A stretch of DNA of 42,317 nt from JBAXGW01 sp037139195 (GCA_037139195.1 JBAXGW010000036.1:1-42317), one strand, 5' to 3'. Shown: positions 16,542 to 26,158, numbered from the stretch's first letter. Notes: generated by a model not told the origin, from the sequence alone. Numbers and translations: made by a program.

Positions 16542-17437
16542 GCAAACTAATTACTATACTTGGACCAACTGCCACTGGCAAAACAAATATTGCTGTTAAT
16601 CTAGCGCTTGAACTCAACGCTGAAATTATAAGTGCCGATTCTCGTCAGGTATATCGCAGTATGGATATTGGAACTGGCAAAGACATTAATGAGTATACAA
16701 TTGATGGAGTTAAAATTCCTTTCCATCTGATAGATATTATAAATGCTGGCGAAGAATATAACTTATTTACTTTTTTAAAAGATTTTCACGCTGCTTATCA
16801 GGATATTAGTGACAGAAGCAAACAGAGTATTTTATGTGGTGGTACCGGACTTTATCTTCATGGCGTTTTGAAAGGCTATGAGATGAAACAGGTTGACAAA
16901 AATGATGAACTACGTAGTGATCTTGCTAATAAAACAGATGATGAACTTAGAGAAATATTATTATCAAAAGTTAAAGTTCATAATACAACCGATATACTTT
17001 CCAGGCCTCGATTGGTAAGAGCCATCGAAATTGCATTGGAACAAAATGAATATACAACCCAGACGTTTCCAGCAGTTGAGTCTGTTATATTTGGTGTTTA
17101 TCACGATCGGCAAATAGTTAGAGACCGTATTACTAATAGATTGAAAGCTCGCATTGAAGAAGGAATGCTTGAAGAAGTTGAATCTCTTTTAAATTCAGGA
17201 GTTTCTGCCGAACAGCTCATCCGATATGGCTTAGAATACAAATATCTTACTCAATATATTCAAGGAGAACTAAGTAAAGACGAAATGATTAACTTATTGA
17301 ATATTGCAATCCATCAATTCTCTAAGCGACAAATGACATGGTTCAGAAAAATGGAACGTGAAGGAATAAATATTATTTGGGTTGATGGAACATTAGAAAT
17401 GAAGGAAAAGATAAATTTCATGAAAACAAAAATTTAA
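16538..17437 (+). CDS. miaA: tRNA dimethylallyltransferase
   Basis: Adds a dimethylallyl group to N6 of A37 in tRNAs reading UNN codons, the first step of i6A/ms2i6A formation. The 299-residue length is normal. It shows the P-loop GPTATGKT (9-16), the DSRQVYRSMDIGTGK active-site block (about 34-48) and the RPRLVRAIEI helix of the family, with the C-terminal KRQMTWFR motif. Translation is coupled to the glycosyltransferase by an ATGA overlap, and the next gene follows after 4 bases, so three genes are in one operon. Confidence 0.95.
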   Translation: MSKLITILGPTATGKTNIAVNLALELNAEIISADSRQVYRSMDIGTGKDINEYTIDGVKIPFHLIDIINAGEEYNLFTFLKDFHAAYQDISDRSKQSILCGGTGLYLHGVLKGYEMKQVDKNDELRSDLANKTDDELREILLSKVKVHNTTDILSRPRLVRAIEIALEQNEYTTQTFPAVESVIFGVYHDRQIVRDRITNRLKARIEEGMLEEVESLLNSGVSAEQLIRYGLEYKYLTQYIQGELSKDEMINLLNIAIHQFSKRQMTWFRKMEREGINIIWVDGTLEMKEKINFMKTKI

Positions 17438-17441
17438 AAAA

Positions 17442-17909
17442 ATGATACTTGCAAACCGAGAAATAAAAAATCATCAAGAAATTGAAAACATTATAGCCAA
17501 ATGTCAAACCTGCCATATAGGATTTGTTGATGGCGAAAAACCTTACGTTTTAGCATTTAATTTTGTGTATGATAATGGTTTAATATATATTCATACTGCT
17601 CCAGAAGGAAAGAAGAACGATATATTAAAGAAAAATAATAATGTTTGTATAAACTTCGATACCGATTATGAAGTTTTTTACCGCCATGAACAAGTTGCTT
17701 GTTCTTGGGGAATGAAATTTAGGAGTGTTGTAGCAAATGGCAGAGTTGAGTTTGTTGAAACCGACGAAGACAAAATCAAAGTACTCAATCTTTTCATGAA
17801 AAAATATGCTGGTAGAGATGATTTTAAATATAATGGTCCATCCGTGAAAAACGTTTGTGTAATGATTATTAAAATTGATAATATGACTGGGAAGAAATAC
17901 GGATATTAG
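17442..17909 (+). CDS. Pyridoxamine 5'-phosphate oxidase-like flavin-binding protein
   Basis: A 155-residue split-barrel protein of the PNPOx/NimA-like group, which binds FMN or related cofactors. Visible marks are the CHIGFVDGEKPYVLAFNFVY opening, the YIHTAPEGKKNDIL strand-helix that usually contacts the flavin phosphate, and ACSWGMKFRSVVANGRVEFV, matching the family's C/xRSV-x-GR pattern. Nitroimidazole reductases are one branch, but nothing here proves that activity. It closes the glycosyltransferase-miaA operon. The 202 bases after it (17910-18111) hold only a small AAGCAT/ATGCTT hairpin near 17950. Confidence 0.8.
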   Translation: MILANREIKNHQEIENIIAKCQTCHIGFVDGEKPYVLAFNFVYDNGLIYIHTAPEGKKNDILKKNNNVCINFDTDYEVFYRHEQVACSWGMKFRSVVANGRVEFVETDEDKIKVLNLFMKKYAGRDDFKYNGPSVKNVCVMIIKIDNMTGKKYGY

Positions 17910-18111
17910 AAAAAACATTCAACACTGCTCCCTTTTCCATCAAAAAAGCATATCATGCTTGCTTAATATATATTTATCTTCAATAGATTTATACTAAACA
18001 TTTATTATTAGAATAAATACAAGGTTTTATAATGATTTTATAAATGCTTTTAGTTTAAACTTTGCTTATCTCCTCCTTTTTTACTAATATTGTAATTAAA
18101 TACTATTATTG

Positions 18112-19482
18112 ATGGATATCCTTTTATTTGCTATTGTTGCTATTATTGCCTTCGCTATTGCATATACAATTGCATTGCTTTCAGCAAAAAATAAAATCAA
18201 TACCCAAAATTTAGAGTTTGAGAAACTAAAACAAATTGATACTGCATGTTTTCAAGAAAAGCTTAACAATACTGAAAAACAAATGCTTTTAGAACAGCAA
18301 AAAGCCAATCAGTTGGAAATTGCTAATATTGAATTGCAACAAGTACTAAAAAATGAACGAAACAAAATCCTTCAACTTTCACAATCGGAATCTTCAAGCC
18401 AGAAAGAAATTCAATTTTTAAACGAACGCCTCGACACTCAGAAACAAGAATTGAATCAAATGCAAGTTGCTTTTAAACAAGAATTTGAAAACCTTGCTAA
18501 TTCTATACTTAAACAAAACAGCAACGATTTTTTGGAAAGTAATCACAAATCAATGATTAGTATTCTTTCGCCACTTAAAGAAAAAATTGTTGATTTTGAA
18601 CAAAAAATAACGAAAAGTTACGATAAAAGCCTTAGAGACACATTTAGTTTAAAGGAAGAGCTACGCACACTTAAAGAAATGAACATGAAAATTAGCGAAG
18701 ATGCTAATAATCTTACCAAAGCTCTTAAAGGTGATGTGAAAAAACAAGGGAATTGGGGCGAAATAGTTTTAGAGCGTGTGCTCGAACGCTCTGGACTGAC
18801 TAAAGGAGAAGAATTTGAAACTCAAGCTACACTCAGAAACGATGATGGCGATTTGCTTCGACCAGATGTATTGGTGCATCTGCCCGACAATAAACAAATA
18901 ATCATTGATTCAAAGGTTTCTCTAGTTGCGTACGAGCAATATGTGAATGCTGAAGAAAAAATTGAAAAAGAACAATTTCTAAAATTTCATATCGATTCTA
19001 TTAAAAATCATGTTAAACTATTAAGCGAAAAAAATTATTCAGGAATTAAAAATCTAGATACCCCCGACTTTGTTCTGCTTTTTATGCCAATCGAATCTTC
19101 GTTTAGCATAGCTATTCAAAACGAAATTGAACTTTTCAATTTTGCTTGGGATAAAAAAATCGTAATCGTCAGTCCAACTACTTTGCTGGCAACACTTAGA
19201 ACTATTTCCTCGATCTGGAAGCAAGAAAAACAAGTGCTCAATGCTCAAGAAATTGCACGTCAAGGTGCTTTGCTTTACGATAAGTTTGAAGGTTTTTTGA
19301 AAGACTTTGAAAAAATGGAAAATCACTTAAAGTTACTCCATAACGATTACGACGAAGCTAAAAAGAAACTAACTACGGGCAGAGGGAATGTTATTTCGCA
19401 AGCGGAAAAACTAAAAGAACTTGGTGTTAGAACAAATAAACAAATTCCACAAACATTAAAATCGGCAGATGATGAAGAATAG
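18112..19482 (+). CDS. rmuC: DNA recombination protein RmuC
   Basis: RmuC-family protein, thought to limit inverted-repeat recombination and to have a nuclease-like fold. The 456-residue chain starts with a membrane-anchor helix (residues 1-23), continues as a long coiled coil (about 30-160), and has the conserved domain with KGDVKKQGNWGEIVLERVLE, LRPDVLVHLPDNKQIIIDSKVSL and FVLLFMPIE. The IIDSK segment is the PD-(D/E)xK-like core. I take the ATG at 18112 over the TTG one codon earlier. The end overlaps the next gene by 14 bases. Confidence 0.93.
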   Translation: MDILLFAIVAIIAFAIAYTIALLSAKNKINTQNLEFEKLKQIDTACFQEKLNNTEKQMLLEQQKANQLEIANIELQQVLKNERNKILQLSQSESSSQKEIQFLNERLDTQKQELNQMQVAFKQEFENLANSILKQNSNDFLESNHKSMISILSPLKEKIVDFEQKITKSYDKSLRDTFSLKEELRTLKEMNMKISEDANNLTKALKGDVKKQGNWGEIVLERVLERSGLTKGEEFETQATLRNDDGDLLRPDVLVHLPDNKQIIIDSKVSLVAYEQYVNAEEKIEKEQFLKFHIDSIKNHVKLLSEKNYSGIKNLDTPDFVLLFMPIESSFSIAIQNEIELFNFAWDKKIVIVSPTTLLATLRTISSIWKQEKQVLNAQEIARQGALLYDKFEGFLKDFEKMENHLKLLHNDYDEAKKKLTTGRGNVISQAEKLKELGVRTNKQIPQTLKSADDEE

Positions 19483-20713
19483 TTTATTTTTTGTTTTTAT
19501 TTTGTTTATCATGTTTTCTTGCGGTCCAAGCAGAATACTTACTAATAGAAATTTATCATTTTTATACGACGAACCTGTTTTAACAATTGAAACTCAAGCT
19601 CACTTCTGCCTGATAAATGATACTATTGGACAAGTTTCATTTAAAATAAATTCCAGAGATTTATTGTATGTTAAACAAGATTCTTCTGGCAAATTTGAAG
19701 CAAAATTTCAAGTAACTTATACTTTCTACAAGTCTTATGAATCGAAAGAAATCATTGATAGTGGAAAATATATTTACAAAGATTTTTCATATCAAATTGG
19801 CGAAAAATCAATGATTAATTCATTTAACGTTCATTTGAAAAAGGAAAAACAAGGAATTCTAGAACTCAACGTAAAAGATTTAGTAAAACAAACTTCAAGC
19901 TCAACAATTATCGAGATCAATATTACCCAAAACCCTAACAATCAGTATTTCAAATGCTATACAAAAGACGGTATTTCTGTTTTTAACAACTATACAGAAG
20001 TAGGCAAAGAACTTAAAATTCAAACATTTAGAAAAGATTTGAAAAAAATATTTGTAAAATATTATACTTCAAATTTCCCAATTGCTCTTCCACCTTATTC
20101 TATAATTGAAGAGAAACCATATATTCTGAAGCCCGACTCTATCTGGCAAATTGACGTTTCCGATGGGGAGTTTTATTTTAACTTCAAAAAGCTTGGTATT
20201 TATTATTTTCAAGCTGATACTGCATTAAAAAGTGGTATGACTATGAGTGTTTACAAATCAGATTTCCCAGAAATAACACTTATGGAAACCGCTCTAGCAG
20301 CTATGCGATACCTTACAACAAAACAAGAATTTGATAAAATAACTGAAAATGCTGATTTAAAGGTAGGAATGGATAATTTTTGGCTTAATATAGCAGGCAA
20401 TCCTGACAGAGCGCGTGAAATAATAAGAGAATATTATAGCAATGTTAAGAAAGCAAACGAATATTTTACTTCATATATTGAAGGATGGAAAACCGATAGA
20501 GGCATAATTTATATTATCTTTGGTGCTCCAAATGTGGTATATCGAACATCAGATAGTGAAATCTGGATTTATGGGGAGCAGTTTAATTCTAATTCATTGA
20601 CTTTTAAATTTTTTAAGATTAAAAACCCATTTACAAGTAATGACTATATGCTTAGCCGCTCGCCATTGTATAAGCAGAATTGGTTTAATGCTGTGGAAAT
20701 GTGGCGTAGATAG
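19469..20713 (+). CDS. GWxTD domain lipoprotein
   Basis: A 414-residue lipoprotein (lipidation Cys18 in IMFSC) whose C-terminal domain contains the name-giving motif as GWKTD (339-343), followed by RGIIYIIFGAPNVVYRT, the standard family continuation. The N-terminal half is beta-rich and tolerates no simple call. GWxTD proteins are common in Bacteroidota and related phyla, without known function; an envelope role is plausible. The first 14 bases overlap the rmuC end, so the two are translationally coupled. The tandem ATG codons at the start are equivalent choices. Confidence 0.85.
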   Translation: MMKNSLFFVFILFIMFSCGPSRILTNRNLSFLYDEPVLTIETQAHFCLINDTIGQVSFKINSRDLLYVKQDSSGKFEAKFQVTYTFYKSYESKEIIDSGKYIYKDFSYQIGEKSMINSFNVHLKKEKQGILELNVKDLVKQTSSSTIIEINITQNPNNQYFKCYTKDGISVFNNYTEVGKELKIQTFRKDLKKIFVKYYTSNFPIALPPYSIIEEKPYILKPDSIWQIDVSDGEFYFNFKKLGIYYFQADTALKSGMTMSVYKSDFPEITLMETALAAMRYLTTKQEFDKITENADLKVGMDNFWLNIAGNPDRAREIIREYYSNVKKANEYFTSYIEGWKTDRGIIYIIFGAPNVVYRTSDSEIWIYGEQFNSNSLTFKFFKIKNPFTSNDYMLSRSPLYKQNWFNAVEMWRR

Positions 20714-20805
20714 GATTTTCCTTGATTATGTATGCCAAAAAAAATATTATTATTAATAAAATATAATCTAACCTTAAAAAGTTAGGAAAACAATAAATAA
20801 AAAAA

Positions 20806-21537
20806 ATGAAAGAAAACATTATATTTGGCTTACGCCCAGTAATTGAAGCAATTAGCGCTGGAAAACAAATTGATAAACTGATGATGCAAAAAGGCTTGCA
20901 GGGACAGATTTTCCATGAATTATTGCAATTGGTAAAAGATAACGGAATACATATTCAGTATGTGCCAATTGAAAAGCTTAATTATACTACACATGGCAAC
21001 CATCAGGGCGTAATTGCATTTGTTTCACCTATTACTTACATGCAAATTAGCGAGATTGTTCCTGAACTAATAGAACAAGGAAAAAATCCTTTAGTTGTAA
21101 TACTTGATAGAATTACAGATGTTAGAAACTTTGGTGCTATTGCTAGAACATGTGAGTGTTGTGGAGTTCACGCAATTATAGTTCCCGAAAAAGAAACCGC
21201 ACAAATTAATGCCGATGCAATGAAAACCTCAGCAGGAGCATTAAATATAATTCCTGTTTGTAAAGAAAAGAATTTATATAATACTGTAAAATATCTAAAA
21301 AGCAATGGTTTTAACGTTATTGGCTGTACCGAAAAATCGGATAAATATATATACAAAGCCGACTATTCAAAACCAACTGCAATAGTGATGGGTTCCGAAG
21401 AAGACGGAATATCTCCTCAAATATTAAAAATTATGGACGAACTTTTAGCAATTCCTATTTTAGGCGAAGTAAAATCTTTAAATGTTTCGGTTGCTACTGC
21501 AATGATATTAGGAGAAGTTGTAAGACAACGCATGTGA
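20806..21537 (+). CDS. rlmB: 23S rRNA (guanosine-2'-O-)-methyltransferase, TrmH/RlmB family
   Basis: SpoU-fold methyltransferase, predicted to 2'-O-methylate G2251 of 23S rRNA using S-adenosylmethionine. The 243 residues contain the N-terminal RNA-binding domain (IIFGLRPVIEAI) and the three SpoU motifs: LDRITDVRNFGAIARTCECCG (Asn and Arg of motif 1), IVMGSEEDGIS (motif 2) and IPILGEVKSLNVSVATAMILGE (motif 3). The knotted-fold residues are intact. Other TrmH-family specificities remain possible. Confidence 0.9.
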   Translation: MKENIIFGLRPVIEAISAGKQIDKLMMQKGLQGQIFHELLQLVKDNGIHIQYVPIEKLNYTTHGNHQGVIAFVSPITYMQISEIVPELIEQGKNPLVVILDRITDVRNFGAIARTCECCGVHAIIVPEKETAQINADAMKTSAGALNIIPVCKEKNLYNTVKYLKSNGFNVIGCTEKSDKYIYKADYSKPTAIVMGSEEDGISPQILKIMDELLAIPILGEVKSLNVSVATAMILGEVVRQRM

Positions 21538-21549
21538 AAAATCGATATT

Positions 21550-21557
21550 TAATTTTG
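21550..21557 (+). promoter_or_regulatory. Putative -7 promoter box (TAATTTTG)
   Basis: It matches TAnnTTTG and lies 10 bases before the guanine deaminase ATG. The -33 region falls in the rlmB coding end and has no TTTG box, so it could equally be read-through from rlmB. Confidence 0.35.
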
Positions 21558-21567
21558 CATAAAAATT

Positions 21568-22038
21568 ATGAATGAAACCAAATACATGGCAGAAGCAATA
21601 AGGCTATCCATTGAAAATGTACAATCTTCAATTGGTGGACCGTTTGGCGCTGTGATAGTAAAAGACGATAGAATTATTGCTACTGGGAATAATCAAGTAA
21701 CTTCAAGCAATGACCCAACGGCACATGCAGAAATTGTAGCAATACGAAGTGCATCTAAAACCTTAAATACATTTGATTTAAGTGGATGCGAAATTTACAC
21801 AAGCTGCGAACCTTGTCCCATGTGCTTATCGGCAATATATTGGGCTAAAATAAATACCGTATATTATGCTAACACGAAAGAAGATGCTGCAAATATAGGC
21901 TTCAATGACCAATTTATATACGAAGAATTGGAAAAACCCAAAGCAAATAGAAGTATAAAAATGAAGCAAATGCTAAGAGACGAAGCAAATGAAGCTTTTA
22001 TGATTTGGAATAATTTGGATGAGAAAATCGAGTATTAA
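21568..22038 (+). CDS. guaD: Guanine deaminase (cytidine-deaminase fold)
   Basis: Converts guanine to xanthine for purine breakdown or salvage. The 156-residue length and motif set match the small Bacillus-type GuaD more closely than TadA: IGGPFGAVIVKD, NNQVTSSNDPTAHAEI, YTSCEPCPMCLSAIYWA, GFNDQFIYEEL-x-KP, and the C-terminal F-x-x-W ... EY ending that closes over guanine. Zinc ligands are His53, Cys83 and Cys86, with catalytic Glu55. A tRNA adenosine deaminase role is less likely because that family lacks the FIYEEL segment. It follows rlmB by 30 bases. Confidence 0.85.
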   Translation: MNETKYMAEAIRLSIENVQSSIGGPFGAVIVKDDRIIATGNNQVTSSNDPTAHAEIVAIRSASKTLNTFDLSGCEIYTSCEPCPMCLSAIYWAKINTVYYANTKEDAANIGFNDQFIYEELEKPKANRSIKMKQMLRDEANEAFMIWNNLDEKIEY

Positions 22039-22090
22039 ACTCAAGGGCAAGTTCATGAAGTTTGCTCGAGAAGCATTGCAACAAGAAAAG

Positions 22091-22126
22091 AAAGGCTGTC
22101 CAATTATTTGTACAGCCCTTCTTTTA
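22091..22126 (+). terminator. Rho-independent terminator after guanine deaminase
   Basis: GGCTGT and ACAGCC arms (22094-22099 and 22112-22117) enclose a 12-base loop and lead into CTTCTTTTAT. It lies about 50 bases after the stop codon. The T tract is interrupted, so strength is uncertain. Confidence 0.65.
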
Positions 22127-22168
22127 TAAGGATAATCGAGAGGTTGAAACAACAATAATTATCATTTA

Positions 22169-24709
22169 TTATTGTTTAATCAATTTCTGTTTAAAAATAT
22201 GATTCCCTGATCTTAGCACAACAAAATAAATGCCATTTGGTTGAGCTGAAAGATCAATTTCACCATCAGACAAACCTTCAGTTTTCATATCAATAACTTT
22301 ATTACCAATCATATCATAAATTGCAATTTGATTATTAGCTTCTGAAATATTATTAATTGAAAATTTGAAAACACCATCAGAAGAAGGATTAGGATAAACT
22401 AATAATTCAGATGTAGAATTACGAACATTCTCAAGCCCAACAGAAATAGCACACAAAGAAATAACAGGAGTTGCTAAATGAACTTCATTATAATTTCCAA
22501 GCCCCAATTGACCATTTGGATTTCTACCAAAAGCATATAAAGAATCGTTAGATGTTAATGCTAGTGAATAGTTTGTTCCACCAACAATTGCAACTATTTT
22601 TTTCAAATTAATAACAGGAACAGGCACCGAACTTAATGTAGTTGTGCCATTGCCTAAATTTCCATAAGTATTACGACCCCAAGATACAGCAGTACTATCA
22701 GCTAAAATAGCATGCGCGTGAAAAGCTCCACCAGCAATTGCAATTACGCTATCTAATCCACTAACCTGAACTGGAAGATAACTATCTGTTGTATTTCCAT
22801 TTCCAAGCTGACCGTAAAGATTTTCGCCCCATGTCCAAACAGTGCTATCAGATTTTAAAGCAATTGAATAATAACGACCAGCTGCAAGAGCCCTAAAACT
22901 AGTTGCACCATAAACTTGCGTTGGAATATTTTTATTTACAATTGTGCCATCACCTAATTGACCTTTGCTATTTTTCCCCCATGCCCAAATTGTTCCATCA
23001 TCTCTAATTGCTAATGTATGATATTCTCCCCCTGAAATAGCAATTACATGATTAAGACCATATATTTGTGTTGGAACATTTTTGCTTGTTATAGAGCTAT
23101 CACCTAACTGACCGTCAGTATTTCTTCCCCAAGTCCAAACCGTTCCATCCGATTTTAGAGCAATAGAATGATAGCCTGCAGTTCCAGCAGAAACTGCAAT
23201 AATTTTAGTTAATCCAAAAACTTGAATTGGTGTACTTGAACTTGTATTTGTGCTGTTTCCTAATTGACCATCGGTATTATCGCCCCATGCCCACACAGTG
23301 CTATCATTAAGCAACGCCAATGTATGCTGATATCCAGCTGCAATAGACTTAACATTTGCTATTGTATTTACATTTACTGCAGTAGTTTGTTCAATAGTAT
23401 TTCCATTTCCTAACTGCCCAAAAGAATTTGCCCCCCAAGAGTTTGCATAATTTCCATTACTACAAATATATAGCGAATGAGACCATCCTGCTGAAATTTT
23501 ATTATTTGTGATAACGGAGGGAGCTGAAGTTGGACATAATGATACAACTGCTGTTGGAGTAGTTTTGCCTAATAGAGTTCCATCTCCAAGCTGTCCATTC
23601 GGGTTTCTTCCCCAAGCAAACAGCGACTCGCTTGAATTCATCGCAAGTGAATAGTTTGTTCCACCTGCAATAGCAATGATTTTTGTAAGACCAACAACTT
23701 GAACTGGTGTATGTCTATCAGTTGTAGTGCCATCACCAAGTTGTCCATAATTATTTCTACCCCAAGACATTATTGTACTGTCGGTTTTAATAACTAGGCA
23801 ATGAAAAGCCGCGCCAGCAATAGATGTTACATTTGTCAGGCCAACTACTTGAACAGGAGTAGGACTGTTTGTTGTTGTTCCGTTGCCAAGTTGACCATAT
23901 AAATTTTCGCCCCATGTCATAACCGTATTATTATTTTTTAAGGCCAAAGAAAAATATCTGCCACCTGCAATAGCTGTAATTCCTGTAAGCCCAATCACTT
24001 GAACAGGAACAAGGCTATTAACTGTTGTTCCGTTTCCAAGTTGACCAATATCATTTTTACCCCATGCCCAAACTGTTCCATCATTTTTAAGAGCAAGTGA
24101 ATGGTATTCGCCACCTGTAATAGCTATTATGCCAGTTAAACCGACCACTTGAACAGGTAAAGTAGCGCTAGTAGTAGTTCCATTACCAAGCTGACCATCT
24201 GTATTTCGACCCCAAGACCAAACAGTTCCATCTGCTTTCAACGCAAGTGAATGATATCCAGCAGTCCCGCCTGATATTGCAACCACTTTTGTAAGACCAC
24301 TTACCATAATTGGAACTGCAGAACTATTTATGGTTCCATTGCCAAGCTGTCCATCTAAATTACTCCCCCATGCCCAAATAGTGCTATCGTTCTTTAATGC
24401 AAGTGTATGCTGATAACCAGCAGCTATAGATTTAATACTTGTTAAACCATCAACTAAAACTGGTAGTGATTTATCAATATTGGTTCCATCTCCTAGTTGC
24501 AAGGAAGCATTTGCACCCCAAGCATTTACAGTACTGCCATTGTTACACAGATAAAGAGAATGCGACCAACCAGCAGCAATCTTTTGAGCAAAGGCAAATG
24601 GGGTAAAATTTATTATGACTAAAAATGCAAATATTATTTTTAATCCTCTTTGTGTAATTGATAAATTACATTCTATTCTTTTAATGTTTTGATATATAGA
24701 TTTTTTCAT
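22169..24709 (-). CDS. T9SS-secreted double RCC1 beta-propeller protein
   Basis: An 846-residue exported protein. After an N-terminal signal (hydrophobic core about 25-41, ending AFAQ) come fourteen RCC1-like repeats of about 50 residues, each with a WGxNxxGQLGxGT core. They fall into two sets of seven, so the protein should fold as two seven-bladed propellers (about 42-395 and 405-760). Residues 766-846 are a T9SS type A sorting domain (VYPNPSSDGVF, YDMIGNKV, PNGIYFVVL, ending QKLIKQ), which directs export through the outer membrane. Blade n of one propeller resembles blade n of the other, showing whole-propeller duplication. It is the last gene of an operon led by an anchored protein and a TonB receptor, 15 bases after the single-propeller paralogue. 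Ligand unknown. Confidence 0.9.
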   Translation of the reverse strand: MKKSIYQNIKRIECNLSITQRGLKIIFAFLVIINFTPFAFAQKIAAGWSHSLYLCNNGSTVNAWGANASLQLGDGTNIDKSLPVLVDGLTSIKSIAAGYQHTLALKNDSTIWAWGSNLDGQLGNGTINSSAVPIMVSGLTKVVAISGGTAGYHSLALKADGTVWSWGRNTDGQLGNGTTTSATLPVQVVGLTGIIAITGGEYHSLALKNDGTVWAWGKNDIGQLGNGTTVNSLVPVQVIGLTGITAIAGGRYFSLALKNNNTVMTWGENLYGQLGNGTTTNSPTPVQVVGLTNVTSIAGAAFHCLVIKTDSTIMSWGRNNYGQLGDGTTTDRHTPVQVVGLTKIIAIAGGTNYSLAMNSSESLFAWGRNPNGQLGDGTLLGKTTPTAVVSLCPTSAPSVITNNKISAGWSHSLYICSNGNYANSWGANSFGQLGNGNTIEQTTAVNVNTIANVKSIAAGYQHTLALLNDSTVWAWGDNTDGQLGNSTNTSSSTPIQVFGLTKIIAVSAGTAGYHSIALKSDGTVWTWGRNTDGQLGDSSITSKNVPTQIYGLNHVIAISGGEYHTLAIRDDGTIWAWGKNSKGQLGDGTIVNKNIPTQVYGATSFRALAAGRYYSIALKSDSTVWTWGENLYGQLGNGNTTDSYLPVQVSGLDSVIAIAGGAFHAHAILADSTAVSWGRNTYGNLGNGTTTLSSVPVPVINLKKIVAIVGGTNYSLALTSNDSLYAFGRNPNGQLGLGNYNEVHLATPVISLCAISVGLENVRNSTSELLVYPNPSSDGVFKFSINNISEANNQIAIYDMIGNKVIDMKTEGLSDGEIDLSAQPNGIYFVVLRSGNHIFKQKLIKQ

Positions 24710-24724
24710 TATAAAGATTTTAAG

Positions 24725-26158
24725 TTATTGTTTGATTAATTTTTGATAAATTCGACTACTATCTGATGAAATAGTCAAATAATAAATGCCATTTGGTTTA
24801 CTTGAGATATCAATTTCAACAGGTTCATTTGTATCTGCAAAATCAATAATTTTCTGTAATATAATATTACCAAGCACATCATATACAGCTATTTGCTCTT
24901 CAGATTTTGAATCTAATACATCCGACAAATCAATACTAAAAACTCCATTAGCCGATGGATTTGGAAATGCAGTGATACTTTTCGAATGTAATTCACCATA
25001 TTTTGCTATACCACTGATTTGAAGAATAGAACAAACATTAGTTGATTGTGAAAGCGTATTTCTTTGTAAAAGGGTGCCGTCGCCTAATTGACCGCTTAAG
25101 TTTCTGCCACAGCCCCAAAATGTACCATCTGTTTTGTATATTAGGGAGAAGTTTGTTCCTGCTGCCATCCCTGCAACATCGGCAATACCTTGCATTTGCA
25201 CTGGGATCGATCGATGTGCAACTGAACCATCTCCCAAATTTCCATAAGTATTTCTACCCCAAGCCCAAACTGTACCATCATTTTTCACTGTCATACAATG
25301 GAAAGCACCAGTAGCAACAATAGCCGAAGTAATCCCAGTTAAGCCGTTAACTTGCACGGGAACATGGCTTTCTGTAGTAGTTCCATTGCCTAGTTGTCCA
25401 TAAATGTTTTCGCCCCAAGTCCAAACAGTGCCATCGTTTTTAACAGCAAGAGAGAAAAACCGACCAGCTGACACCTTAACAATACCAGTAAGTCCACTAA
25501 CTTGAACAGGTGAAGTTTTGTCGATAGTTGTCCCATCTCCTATTTGACCGCTAACATTATCACCCCAAGCCCAAACAGTACTATCATCTTTTAAAGCAAG
25601 TACATGATAAGTACCAGCTGAAATCGCCGTAATTCCGGATAATCCTGGAACTTGATTTGCAATTGTTCTATCACTAGTCGTTCCATCTCCCAACTGACCA
25701 TCGGTATTCCAACCCCAAGTCCACACAGTACCATTTCTCTTCAATGCAACAGAATGCCAACCACCAGCTGAAATTGAAACAATATCGCTCAAAACCAAAA
25801 CTGGACCAGGAACACTTGTGTTATTTGTACTTCCATTGCCAAGTGCGCCATAAATATTGCTTCCCCAAGACCAAACTGTTCCGTCGCTTTTAAGTGCAAG
25901 AGAATGAGCTTCAAGTTGATCTCCACCTCCCGATACTTCAATTATTCCAGACAAACCTGGATCAATAGGATTACTAGAATCAACATCTGAGCCATTTCCG
26001 AGCTCCCCAGTAGCATTTTCTCCAAAAGTTTTTATCGTGCTATCATTGCATACAACAAGCGAATGCCAACCACCTGCAGCGATGCGCTGAGCAAAAGACA
26101 AATTACTTAGACTGATTAATACTATTAAAACTATTTGAAATATTATTTTTGTTCTCAT
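24725..26158 (-). CDS. T9SS-secreted single RCC1 beta-propeller protein
   Basis: A 477-residue secreted protein with signal peptide (ending near NLSFAQ), seven RCC1-like repeats (cores FGENATG, WGSNIYG, WGWNTDG, WGDNVSG, WGENIYG, WGRNTYG, CGRNLSG) and a T9SS sorting domain (about 391-477, FPNPSANGVF, PNGIYYL). Seven repeats make one complete propeller. Its blades are in the same order of types as both propellers of the downstream 846-residue protein, and the last six residues are identical (QKLIKQ). Eukaryotic RCC1 is a Ran exchange factor, but here the repeats only indicate a secreted binding or adhesion scaffold. It starts 18 bases after the TonB receptor stop, consistent with an operon. 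Confidence 0.9.
   Translation of the reverse strand: MRTKIIFQIVLIVLISLSNLSFAQRIAAGGWHSLVVCNDSTIKTFGENATGELGNGSDVDSSNPIDPGLSGIIEVSGGGDQLEAHSLALKSDGTVWSWGSNIYGALGNGSTNNTSVPGPVLVLSDIVSISAGGWHSVALKRNGTVWTWGWNTDGQLGDGTTSDRTIANQVPGLSGITAISAGTYHVLALKDDSTVWAWGDNVSGQIGDGTTIDKTSPVQVSGLTGIVKVSAGRFFSLAVKNDGTVWTWGENIYGQLGNGTTTESHVPVQVNGLTGITSAIVATGAFHCMTVKNDGTVWAWGRNTYGNLGDGSVAHRSIPVQMQGIADVAGMAAGTNFSLIYKTDGTFWGCGRNLSGQLGDGTLLQRNTLSQSTNVCSILQISGIAKYGELHSKSITAFPNPSANGVFSIDLSDVLDSKSEEQIAVYDVLGNIILQKIIDFADTNEPVEIDISSKPNGIYYLTISSDSSRIYQKLIKQ

Noticed and set aside
17940..17970. Terminator after the flavoprotein gene
   Set aside because: The AAGCAT/ATGCTT hairpin is short and has no T tract behind it.
18109..18111. 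TTG start for rmuC
   Set aside because: It lies directly before an ATG in frame; the ATG is the simpler choice.
22153..22174. Terminator for the RCC1 operon (CAATAAT/ATTATTG)
   Set aside because: The stem overlaps the stop codon, is all AT but two pairs, and is not followed by a T run on the minus strand.
22169..26158. CRISPR-like or minisatellite array
   Set aside because: Regular ~150-base periodicity comes from protein repeats (RCC1 blades) in open reading frames; DNA units are diverged and there are no short identical repeats with unique spacers.
24725..26158. Ran-type guanine nucleotide exchange factor
   Set aside because: RCC1 repeats alone do not imply exchange activity; signal peptide and T9SS tail place the protein outside the cell.
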